Source: Candidatus Latescibacterota bacterium | Lineage (GTDB): Bacteria > Krumholzibacteriota > Krumholzibacteriia > Krumholzibacteriales > WJIX01 | Assembly (NCBI GenBank): GCA_030621255.1 | Contig: JAUXHZ010000032.1 | Span: 1 to 8,490, forward strand | Direction of reading: 5' to 3' | DNA length: 8,490 nt | Position numbers and translations under genes: made by a program | Shown here: positions 1-6,125 of the stretch, in pieces | How positions within the stretch are numbered: the stretch's first letter is position 1 | How the letters are laid out: every line of letters begins with the position of its first letter | The notes under the pieces: generated by a model | Databases searched by the model: none | What the model was told of the DNA's origin: nothing | Seen by the model: the letters and a program-made list of their open reading frames with translations, nothing else

Positions 1-42
1 AAGCCGAACGCGGTAAAACTATGTGAAGGCCTTTAAAATCCT

Positions 43-71
43 TTGACAGTATAGGCAAAGTGGGCTATCGT
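43..71 (+). promoter_or_regulatory. candidate sigma70-type promoter upstream of the YIP1-family gene
   Basis: A perfect TTGACA hexamer at 43-48 is followed after 17 nt by TATCGT at 66-71, which matches four of six bases of the TATAAT consensus. Transcription would begin near 78 and leave a leader of about 70 nt before the ATG at 151. The spacing is ideal and the position fits, but the -10 box is imperfect and the sigma factor preferences of this organism are unknown. No continuing reading frame from an upstream gene is recognisable here: the three forward frames all stop within the first 36 nt. Confidence 0.4.
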
Positions 72-150
72 TTAATTTGTTTAAAACTAAATAAGAGTTT
101 CGCAACTTGAGGGGTATAGTGCGCTATTTTACTTTATATGGGAGTGAAAA

Positions 151-891
151 ATGAATGAAATGGAAGAAAACAGCGGGTTCGAAAATGCTGAAACCCCCAA
201 GGAAGATATGGGAGGGGGGGGATTTGCAGCCTCGCTCGGAGATATTTTTCTTGAGCCGAACAAAGTGTTTAAGCGGATAGATGCCGGGCTTCAATGGTGG
301 AAAGCCTTTATCGTTATAGCAGTGCTTCAGGTTATTATTGGCTGGCTGAATCTTCCCATACAGAGCCAGGTATTATCCCTTAACGAAAGGGGAATGAGCG
401 AAGAGCAGCTAAGTAAGGCCCTGGAACAAATGGGCAAATTTGGATTAATAGGGTTGATCCTTGCTCCTATAGCGGTCATTGTAATTTATTTAATCTGCGC
501 CTGGATAGTTAATGTCGGCGTCAATATTCTGAGCGCGCGTTCAAATTATAAAAAGGTTCTAAGCCTTATAAGTTTTACTGGCTTAATTACCATGGTTGAA
601 CAGGTTATAAGTGTTATTATTGTCAGGGCAAGAGGGATTGAAACCATTGAATCGGCAGCAGGGGGAAGAGTTTCTCTAAGCCTCTCGCCGCTATTTCCGG
701 ATCTGGGAGGGTTTGGGGCCGCATTGCTTGAGAGCCTTAGTGTTTTTAGTATCTGGTATCATATTGTTTTAACACTTGGGATCGCTGCCATTTTCAGGAT
801 AGAGATAAAAAAATCAGCCGTTCCGGTTGTTATTCTCTGGATAATTTCGATCATATTTTTATATTTAGGTAAACTATTTGGCGGTGCCTGA
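151..891 (+). CDS. YIP1-family multi-pass integral membrane protein, function unknown
   Basis: The 246-residue product has an acidic, glycine-rich soluble N-terminus (about 1-30), a short amphipathic stretch with a proline (LEPNKVF, 34-40), and then hydrophobic segments at about 50-68, 99-127, 136-158, 198-216 and 223-241. The order, with PxxVFxxI before the first membrane segment, a polar loop at about 162-190 and a Ser/Leu-rich segment followed by SIWYHIVLTLG, resembles the bacterial YIP1 domain family (Pfam Yip1). That is pattern recognition, not a search. The ATG start is supported by GGGAG at 140-144, 6 nt upstream. Bacterial YIP1-domain proteins lie in the cytoplasmic membrane and mostly have no assigned role; eukaryotic relatives work with Rab GTPases in vesicle traffic, which should not be transferred here. 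The gene is separated from the next by 114 nt, so it may be its own transcription unit. A run of eight G at 214-221 encodes part of a Gly stretch. Confidence 0.75.
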   Translation: MNEMEENSGFENAETPKEDMGGGGFAASLGDIFLEPNKVFKRIDAGLQWWKAFIVIAVLQVIIGWLNLPIQSQVLSLNERGMSEEQLSKALEQMGKFGLIGLILAPIAVIVIYLICAWIVNVGVNILSARSNYKKVLSLISFTGLITMVEQVISVIIVRARGIETIESAAGGRVSLSLSPLFPDLGGFGAALLESLSVFSIWYHIVLTLGIAAIFRIEIKKSAVPVVILWIISIIFLYLGKLFGGA

Positions 892-913
892 TAATTTTGT
901 TGGATAGGTAAAC

Positions 914-952
914 AAAAGGTCTGTCCGCGAGCAGGGACCGGCGTGGACTTTT
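914..952 (+). terminator. imperfect hairpin ending in a short T run, possible weak terminator or attenuator
   Basis: AAAAG at 914-918 can pair with CTTTT at 948-952, and inside it GTCC (923-926) can pair with GGAC (935-938); an alternative inner pairing is GGTC (918-921) with GACC (936-939). The downstream stretch is only moderately T-rich (TTTTGATTATT). The outer stem is short and the inner pairings compete, so this is a weak candidate. It lies 23 nt after the YIP1-family stop codon, where a terminator would be expected. Confidence 0.25.
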
Positions 953-994
953 GATTATTCAGGAAAAGATTTATTGTCGAATAATATGAGAACT

Positions 995-999
995 GGAGG
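995..999 (+). promoter_or_regulatory. ribosome binding site fixing the TTG start of the EF-G paralog
   Basis: GGAGG at 995-999 directly abuts an in-frame TTG at 1000 but sits 6 nt before a second in-frame TTG at 1006. The normal Shine-Dalgarno spacing favours 1006. The resulting N-terminus (M-K-K-Y-E) runs straight into the G domain. Confidence 0.75.
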
Positions 1000-1005
1000 T
1001 TGTCT

Positions 1006-3096
1006 TTGAAGAAGTACGAGATTAGTGAATTAAGAAATGTGGCAATTGTCGGGCATCAATCATCGGGGAAGACCTCTCTGTGTGAAGCTGTTCTTTTCAA
1101 TGCCGGTGTTATAAACAGGATAGGAAAGATAGAAGAGGGTAATACCCTGATGGATTCGGATTCCGAAGAGATTAAAAGGAAGATATCGGTCTATTCGAAT
1201 GTTGCTGCGATAGAACATAACAAGAAAAAAATAAACCTGCTTGATACCCCGGGATACGAAGATTTTATTGGCCAGACGATGGCTGCCCTGAAGGTAGTCG
1301 AAGGAGGAATTATTGTAATAAGCGCCGAGCATGGTGTCGAAGCAGGTACTGAGAAAACATGGGGCTATCTCGCGAAGGATGAGCTTCCCCGTATCGTGTG
1401 TGTGAATAAGATGGATAAAGAGCATGCCGACTTTGATAAATGTGTAAAGGATGCTCAGGATACTCTCGGGAAATCTGTTATGCCTATTATGCTTCCAGTG
1501 GGACGGGGGAGTGAATTCAGGGGAGTGATAAATATCCTGAAGAAGAAGGCGTACATATATTCGGAAGATTCCAAAGGAACTTTCAAAGAAGAGGATATAC
1601 CAGACCAGATGGTTGACAAGGCAGCCGAATGGAGACAGAAACTGCAGGATTTTGCCGCGGAGAGCGATGATTCACTTCTCGAGAAGTTTCTTGAATCCGG
1701 CGAACTTACTGATGAAGAGCTGGTAAGAGGGTTGGGCGCAGGATGCCGGCAGGGAACGTTGGTTCCTATGGTTGTTACGTCGGCCACAGCCAATGTTGGA
1801 GTCAAACAACTTGTTGATATGATCGTAGAGATGCTTCCTTCTCCCGAATGGCGGAGTGAAATTGAAGTAAAATCTGTTTCATCAAATGAAACCAAGGTTA
1901 TTAAAATTGATAAAGACTCACCTGTCATATCGTTTGTTTTTAAATCTCTCTCCGAGAAAGATATTGGCGACATGTCATATATAAAGGTTTTCTCTGGTGA
2001 AGTTACAAATAGCCAGGATTTGTATAACTCGAATGAAGAATCGTCTGAAAGGATAGGCCAGCTCTTTTTTGTGCAGGGAAAGAAAAAGATAGATACTGAT
2101 TCTATTCCGGCAGGTGATATCGGTGCGGCGGTGAAACTGAAAACAACCAAGGTTAATAGTACTCTCTGCAAGAAGAAAGACTCCTTTCTGGTTTCGGGAA
2201 TTGACTGCCCATCCCCCTCGATCCGAACTGGTATTGTTCCTAAAGTAAAAGGAGAAATGGACAAGATCGGGATGGGGCTTCACAAGCTTTCCGATGAAGA
2301 TATAAGCTTCAGTATTGAGAGTAATCAACAGTTAAGGCAAACTATACTTTCCGGACAGGGTGAACAGCACTTTGACGTAATAATAAGCAGACTGAAGGAA
2401 AGATATAATGTTGAGGTTGATATGGTTCCTCCAAAGGTGGAGTATCTGGAAACAATATCTGCCGCCGCTTCAGCTCAGGGAAAACATAAAAAGCAGAGTG
2501 GCGGGAGAGGTCAATACGGCGATGTTCATTTGAGGATAGAGCCTCTTTCGAGAGGTGAAGGTTTCAAGTTTGTTAATGAAGTAGTGGGGGGCAATGTACC
2601 AACGAAGCATATCCCTGCTGTTGAAAAGGGTATTATTGAAGCAATGGAAGGAGGGGTGTTGGCCGGCCACAAGATAGTGGATTTAAAGGCAACACTCTTT
2701 GATGGATCTTATCACAGTGTTGATTCTTCAGATGCGGCTTTTAAAGCTGCTGGTTCAAAGGGATTTAAAATTGCGATGAAGGAAGCCAAACCGGTCCTTC
2801 TTGAGCCCATAATGGAAGTCGAAGTATTTGTTCCTGATGAACACATGGGCGATGTGATGGGTGATCTCTCGATGAGAAGAGGAAAGATTATGGGAACTGA
2901 GCAGGACAGGGGACAGCAAAGAATTACAGCTCAGGTGCCCCTTGCAGATTTATATAGGTATTCCACTTCCCTTCGTTCAATGACACAGGGCAGGGCGAGC
3001 CATAGTAGAAAATTCTCTCATTATGAGACTGTTCCGCATGAACAAGCCCAGAAATTGATAGCTCAATTTAAGACGGAAAATGAAGAGAGTGATTAA
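1006..3096 (+). CDS. elongation factor G paralog (EF-G-2-like translational GTPase)
   Basis: The 696-residue protein has the full five-domain EF-G layout and typical EF-G length. The G domain shows a P-loop GHQSSGKT (16-23), switch II DTPGY (80-84), NKMD (134-137) and a later SAT guanine-contact motif. Two features separate it from canonical EF-G: the P-loop is not AHIDAGKT, and the catalytic His of DTPGH is Tyr84. The switch I Thr of the canonical RGITI motif also appears to be Ser61. Domain IV keeps SGGRGQYG and the tip motif SYHSVDSS with His570, followed by MRRGKI in domain V. This pattern resembles the EF-G-2 group known from Thermus thermophilus, a ribosome-stimulated GTPase. It probably acts on the ribosome in the cytoplasm, as a second translocase or a specialised factor, alongside a standard fusA elsewhere in the genome (inferred). 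yebC follows 21 nt downstream, so the two are likely co-transcribed. Confidence 0.92.
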   Translation: MKKYEISELRNVAIVGHQSSGKTSLCEAVLFNAGVINRIGKIEEGNTLMDSDSEEIKRKISVYSNVAAIEHNKKKINLLDTPGYEDFIGQTMAALKVVEGGIIVISAEHGVEAGTEKTWGYLAKDELPRIVCVNKMDKEHADFDKCVKDAQDTLGKSVMPIMLPVGRGSEFRGVINILKKKAYIYSEDSKGTFKEEDIPDQMVDKAAEWRQKLQDFAAESDDSLLEKFLESGELTDEELVRGLGAGCRQGTLVPMVVTSATANVGVKQLVDMIVEMLPSPEWRSEIEVKSVSSNETKVIKIDKDSPVISFVFKSLSEKDIGDMSYIKVFSGEVTNSQDLYNSNEESSERIGQLFFVQGKKKIDTDSIPAGDIGAAVKLKTTKVNSTLCKKKDSFLVSGIDCPSPSIRTGIVPKVKGEMDKIGMGLHKLSDEDISFSIESNQQLRQTILSGQGEQHFDVIISRLKERYNVEVDMVPPKVEYLETISAAASAQGKHKKQSGGRGQYGDVHLRIEPLSRGEGFKFVNEVVGGNVPTKHIPAVEKGIIEAMEGGVLAGHKIVDLKATLFDGSYHSVDSSDAAFKAAGSKGFKIAMKEAKPVLLEPIMEVEVFVPDEHMGDVMGDLSMRRGKIMGTEQDRGQQRITAQVPLADLYRYSTSLRSMTQGRASHSRKFSHYETVPHEQAQKLIAQFKTENEESD

Positions 3097-3117
3097 TAAC
3101 TTTGCGGGAGGAAATCT

Positions 3118-3873
3118 TTGTCAGGTCATTCTAAATGGAGTACAATAAAAAGGAAAAAAGGAAAAGCTGACGCCCAGAGAGCAAAGACTTTTACAAAAAT
3201 AATAAGGGAGATTGTAGTTGCCGCCAAAGAAGGCGGAGGGGATATAGATTCAAATCCAAGCCTGAGAACGGCTATCCAGAATGCTCATGACAATAATATG
3301 CCCAAGCATAATATTGACAAGGCTATAAAGCGTGGTATCGGAGAGCTTCCCGGAGTTACATATGAAGCGTGCGCTTTTGAAGGATACGCACCGGGAGGAG
3401 TGGCGGTTTTTGTAAAATGCCTCTCTGACAACAAAAACCGGACCAGCGCCGAAGTCCGGCATGCTTTTACTAAGTATGGCGGGCACCTTGGGGAACCTCA
3501 TTCCGTGTCATATTTGTTTGAAAGCAAAGGGATGATAGTGATTGATGAATCTCAAACCGATGAAGAGCAGATATATGGAATCGCGCTTGAAAATGGTGTT
3601 GAGGAAATTGATGCTGATGAAGGCGTATATGAGATTATATCTTCCAAGGAGGATTTTGAACCGCTTCATCGGGCGATTGTTGAAGCGGGAATAGAATGTC
3701 AGATGGCCGGGATTTCCCTTATTCCAAACAATACTGTAAAGCTGGATCGGAAACATGCTGTCAGTGTCCTGAAACTGGTAGGTACCCTTGAGGATCTGGA
3801 TGACGTGCAGAGCGTAAGCTCTAATTTTGATATTCCGGATGAAATTTTTGATGAAATTGATAAAGAAATCTGA
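3118..3873 (+). CDS. yebC: YebC/PmpR/TACO1-family protein
   Basis: The 251-residue product begins with the family signature MSGHSKWSTIKRKKG and continues with KTFTKIIREI, NPSLRTAIQNA, NMPKHNIDKAIKRG and YEGYAPGG-like YEACAFEGYAPGG (about 121-133 of the ORF region spans to the middle domain). Its length matches the usual 240-250. The start is TTG at 3118, with GGGAGG at 3106-3111 six nt upstream; starting there gives exactly the conserved N-terminus. The family was long annotated as a transcriptional regulator (PmpR), but the mitochondrial homolog TACO1 is a translational activator, and bacterial members have more recently been linked to relief of ribosome stalling. In many genomes yebC sits directly upstream of ruvC, as here. 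Small deviations are His residues in the normally GNLGxxGSV motif (GHLGEPHSV). Identity is very secure; whether it works on DNA or the ribosome in this organism is not shown by the sequence. Confidence 0.96.
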   Translation: MSGHSKWSTIKRKKGKADAQRAKTFTKIIREIVVAAKEGGGDIDSNPSLRTAIQNAHDNNMPKHNIDKAIKRGIGELPGVTYEACAFEGYAPGGVAVFVKCLSDNKNRTSAEVRHAFTKYGGHLGEPHSVSYLFESKGMIVIDESQTDEEQIYGIALENGVEEIDADEGVYEIISSKEDFEPLHRAIVEAGIECQMAGISLIPNNTVKLDRKHAVSVLKLVGTLEDLDDVQSVSSNFDIPDEIFDEIDKEI

Positions 3874-3897
3874 CAATTCTATCTGCCCGGGTATTTT
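3870..3897 (+). promoter_or_regulatory. candidate internal promoter before ruvC
   Basis: CTGACA at 3870-3875 overlaps the yebC stop codon and is one base from TTGACA. After 16 nt comes TATTTT at 3892-3897, four of six matches to TATAAT. The 77-nt gap between yebC and ruvC is the widest after 1006, which gives room for a separate ruv promoter. The match is modest and unsupported by data. Confidence 0.28.
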
Positions 3898-3950
3898 CTG
3901 CAAAATCTGGAATAGTTGAGATAGTTGAGTCGTGTGATAGGAGTTGGATT

Positions 3951-4445
3951 GTGCCTCTGACGGTTGGTGTCGATCCCGGGAGTTATGTAACAGGCTACGG
4001 TCTGGTGGAAAATAGAGGGCGGGAGATTGTATATCTGGATTCGGGTATTATTAAAATAAAGAAGGGAACTCCACGGGCCGAGCGGCTTCTGCAGGTAAAA
4101 GACGGGCTGGATGAAATTCTTGAGAAATATGGTCCGGATGACGTGGCCGTCGAAACTGTTTTTATATCAAAAAATGTCAAGAGTGCTTTTTCTCTCGCGG
4201 AAGTAAGAGGAGTAATATTACTTTCCGCTATTCAGGCTGGAAAACGGATATTTGAGTATTCACCAAGAGAAGTAAAGTGCAGTGTTACCGGAACGGGGAC
4301 AGCCACCAAGATGCAGGTTGCGGCAATGGTCGGCAAATTATTTAAACTTAACGAGCAACCGGCGACTACAGACGAAACAGATGCCCTGGCGATAGCATTT
4401 TGTCATATCTTGAGAATTTCCAGCAAGTTGGGAGAGTTGTTTTGA
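3951..4445 (+). CDS. ruvC: crossover junction endodeoxyribonuclease RuvC
   Basis: RuvC is the dimeric, Mg-dependent RNase H-fold nuclease that cuts Holliday junctions symmetrically once RuvAB has moved them to preferred sites. The 164-residue product shows the four catalytic acidic residues in proper context: Asp8 in GVDPGSYVTGYG, Glu68 in VAVETVF, and Asp141 and Asp144 in TDETDALAIA. The conserved middle stretches NVKSAFSLAEVRGV and VTGTGTATKMQV are also present. Its length is typical, if slightly short of the E. coli protein (173). The start is GTG at 3951, with AGGAG at 3939-3943 seven nt before. The stop codon overlaps the ruvA start, giving a ruvC-ruvA-ruvB cluster that encodes the whole resolvasome. 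Confidence 0.97.
   Translation: MPLTVGVDPGSYVTGYGLVENRGREIVYLDSGIIKIKKGTPRAERLLQVKDGLDEILEKYGPDDVAVETVFISKNVKSAFSLAEVRGVILLSAIQAGKRIFEYSPREVKCSVTGTGTATKMQVAAMVGKLFKLNEQPATTDETDALAIAFCHILRISSKLGELF
4430..4436 (+). promoter_or_regulatory. ribosome binding site within ruvC that sets the ruvA start
   Basis: GGGAGAG at 4430-4436 lies inside the last codons of ruvC, 5 nt before the TTG at 4442. An earlier in-frame TTG at 4400 would add 14 residues that no RuvA has and has no comparable site in front of it. Confidence 0.65.
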
Positions 4446-5044
4446 TAGCAACGGTTGAAGGTATTTTAACGGCAAAGAAAGAAATAAGTGTTATTGTCGA
4501 AATAGGCGGTGTGGGGTTGGAGCTTTTTGTCCCATCAAGAACTTTGTATAGTTTGGGTTCTGAAGGTGAGATTGTGTCTTTTTTCACATATATGCATGTA
4601 AGAGAAGACTCGATTGTGTTATTTGGGTTCGCCATCGAGGAGGATAAATCGATGTTTTTGTCGCTTCTTGGTGTTAGTGGAGTAGGCCCTAAAGTAGCTA
4701 TGGGGATTATTTCATCCAGCACCTCTGCAGAACTTGCTGATTTAATATGTGGCGAAAGAGTTTCAGCGCTTACCGCATTTCCAGGAATTGGAAAAAAAAC
4801 AGCCCAGAGAATTATTCTGGAACTGAAAGACAAGGTCAATATAGCAGATTATAGGGCTGGCTCCGGGGTATCTGTTTCTACTCTGGATAATGAGTTAAGT
4901 GAAGAGGTTACCGCAGCTCTGTGTTCTCTCGGATTTACAAGGGTTGCCGCTCTAAAAGCTATTAACAGGCTTTCATCCGAGGATATTTCCAATTTGGCGG
5001 GCGTTGAAGATTTTGTCAGGGAACTTTTAAAGAGAAGTTCGTAA
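4442..5044 (+). CDS. ruvA: Holliday junction branch migration protein RuvA
   Basis: RuvA binds the four-way junction as a tetramer and loads the RuvB motor. From TTG at 4442 the product is 200 residues, the usual family length, and begins M-I-A-T-V-E-G as RuvA proteins do. The N-terminal OB fold includes VEIGGVGLELFVP and the acidic-pin pair Glu55-Asp56 in VREDSIVLFGF, the residues that keep the junction open in E. coli RuvA. Two helix-hairpin-helix motifs follow: LGVSGVGPKVA (76-86) and FPGIGKKTAQRI (113-124). The C-terminal domain III (about 154-200), which contacts RuvB, is intact. The TTG shares bases with the ruvC TGA stop (TTGA, 4442-4445), suggesting translational coupling that would help keep the subunits balanced. 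ruvB starts about 20 nt downstream. Confidence 0.96.
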   Translation: MIATVEGILTAKKEISVIVEIGGVGLELFVPSRTLYSLGSEGEIVSFFTYMHVREDSIVLFGFAIEEDKSMFLSLLGVSGVGPKVAMGIISSSTSAELADLICGERVSALTAFPGIGKKTAQRIILELKDKVNIADYRAGSGVSVSTLDNELSEEVTAALCSLGFTRVAALKAINRLSSEDISNLAGVEDFVRELLKRSS

Positions 5045-5051
5045 AATGATT

Positions 5052-5058
5052 GAGAGGG
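5052..5058 (+). promoter_or_regulatory. ribosome binding site setting the ruvB start
   Basis: GAGAGGG at 5052-5058 is 6 nt upstream of TTG at 5065. It overlaps the alternative TTG at 5050 and is 21 nt from the ATG at 5080, so 5065 is the best-spaced start. Confidence 0.55.
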
Positions 5059-5064
5059 TTATTT

Positions 5065-6099
5065 TTGGTTGATAAAAGTATGACAGATTCTGAAGCGACA
5101 TCTGAGGAGAGAAAAATTGAATTGATACTCAGACCGAGGACTCTTTCCGAATTTGTCGGTCAGAAACGATTAAAGGAAAATATCGCGGTCTTTATTGAGG
5201 CTGCAAGGCAGAGAGATGAACAACTGGATCATGTTCTTCTTTACGGCCCCCCGGGGCTTGGGAAAACTACACTCTCTCATATTATCGCTAAAGAACTTGG
5301 GGTAAATATTAATGTCTCATCAGGGCCTGTTTTTCAGAAACCCGCTGAGCTAATAGCGATTCTTACCAAGCTCGAAAGAAAAGATGTTCTGTTCATTGAT
5401 GAAATTCACAGGTTAAATGTTATTGTTGAAGAACATCTGTACCCGGCTATGGAAGATTTTAAATGCGAATTAATTGTTGATAAAGGGCCGCATGCGAGAT
5501 ATTATTCGCTTTCTATTGAGCCTTTTACGATTGTGGGAGCTACAACCCGCGCGGGAATGATAACTCCGCCAATGAGAAGCAGATTCGGCATTGTGGCGAG
5601 ACTAGATTATTATTCTACACAGGATCTGCTGGCCATAGCGAAACGCTCGGCCCATGTTATGAATGTTGAAATTGATGATGAAGGCGCGGAGGAGATTGCG
5701 AGGCGTTCACGGGGGACGCCCAGAATAACGAACAGGCTTCTTAGAAGGATAAGGGATTTTTCACAGGTGAATGGAAGCGGGCGGATAGATAAAAATATTG
5801 TGGACTATGGTCTGAACAGACTGATGATTGATAAAATTGGGTTAAATGAAATGGACAGGAATATCCTTGAGGTTATTGCCGGAAAATTTTCCGGCGGGCC
5901 GGTGGGGATTAACTCTATTGCTGTTGCTGTTTCCGAAGAAGTGGATACAATAGAGGATATTTATGAACCATTTTTAATCCAAAAAGGGTTTTTGCAGAGA
6001 ACAGCCAGAGGGCGTATTATTACAGAGACAGGTTTAAAACATATAGGATTTAAATCTTCAGGTTCAGACGGAAATCAAAGTGATATTTTTAATGATTAA
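5065..6099 (+). CDS. ruvB: Holliday junction branch migration ATPase RuvB
   Basis: RuvB is the hexameric AAA+ motor that, loaded by RuvA, pulls DNA arms through a Holliday junction. From TTG at 5065 the product has 344 residues (E. coli: 336). Visible elements in order are LRPRTLSEFVGQ (22-33), Walker A GPPGLGKTT (61-69), Walker B LFIDE with Asp112-Glu113, the HRL motif, the stretch EEHLYPAMED, sensor 1 GATTRAG, the arginine finger Arg173 in SRFGIV, and sensor 2 Arg220 in GTPRITNRLLRR. A C-terminal winged helix follows (GGPVGINSIAVAV and LIQKGFLQRTARGR). All catalytic residues are present. ATG at 5080 would also leave the whole ATPase intact, so the true start is uncertain by five codons. It lies 20 nt after ruvA and 26 nt before queA. 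Confidence 0.97.
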   Translation: MVDKSMTDSEATSEERKIELILRPRTLSEFVGQKRLKENIAVFIEAARQRDEQLDHVLLYGPPGLGKTTLSHIIAKELGVNINVSSGPVFQKPAELIAILTKLERKDVLFIDEIHRLNVIVEEHLYPAMEDFKCELIVDKGPHARYYSLSIEPFTIVGATTRAGMITPPMRSRFGIVARLDYYSTQDLLAIAKRSAHVMNVEIDDEGAEEIARRSRGTPRITNRLLRRIRDFSQVNGSGRIDKNIVDYGLNRLMIDKIGLNEMDRNILEVIAGKFSGGPVGINSIAVAVSEEVDTIEDIYEPFLIQKGFLQRTARGRIITETGLKHIGFKSSGSDGNQSDIFND

Positions 6100-6125
6100 C
6101 CGGATTTTATTCAGAAGACGATAGA

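Noticed and set aside
1..36. Tail of an upstream gene at the left edge
   Set aside because: All three forward frames stop by position 36, leaving at most 11 residues with no recognisable motif, so coding cannot be supported.
951..987. Promoter for the EF-G paralog built from TTGATT (951-956) and AATAAT (980-985)
   Set aside because: The spacer is 23 nt, and a start site near 992 would leave almost no room for the ribosome binding site at 995-999.
1455..2264. 269-codon open frame on the minus strand inside the EF-G paralog
   Set aside because: It lies entirely antisense to a gene with unmistakable EF-G motifs, its product is Ser/Thr/Pro-rich low-information sequence with no recognisable domain, and it reflects codon bias of the sense gene.
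3508..3903. 131-codon minus-strand open frame over the end of yebC
   Set aside because: It is antisense to conserved yebC sequence, shows no family motif, and was judged a shadow frame like the other minus-strand frames over queA and tgt.
4400..4441. Longer RuvA N-terminus from an in-frame TTG at 4400
   Set aside because: It would add 14 residues absent from the family and overlap ruvC by 46 nt without a good ribosome binding site; TTG at 4442 gives the expected M-I-A start.
4366..4839. 157-codon minus-strand open frame across the ruvC-ruvA junction
   Set aside because: It overlaps conserved catalytic and helix-hairpin-helix coding sequence on the other strand and has no recognisable domain.
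5046..5072. Eight-codon ATG open frame between ruvA and ruvB
   Set aside because: It has no ribosome binding site of its own and contains the purine-rich site used by ruvB, so it is most likely chance.
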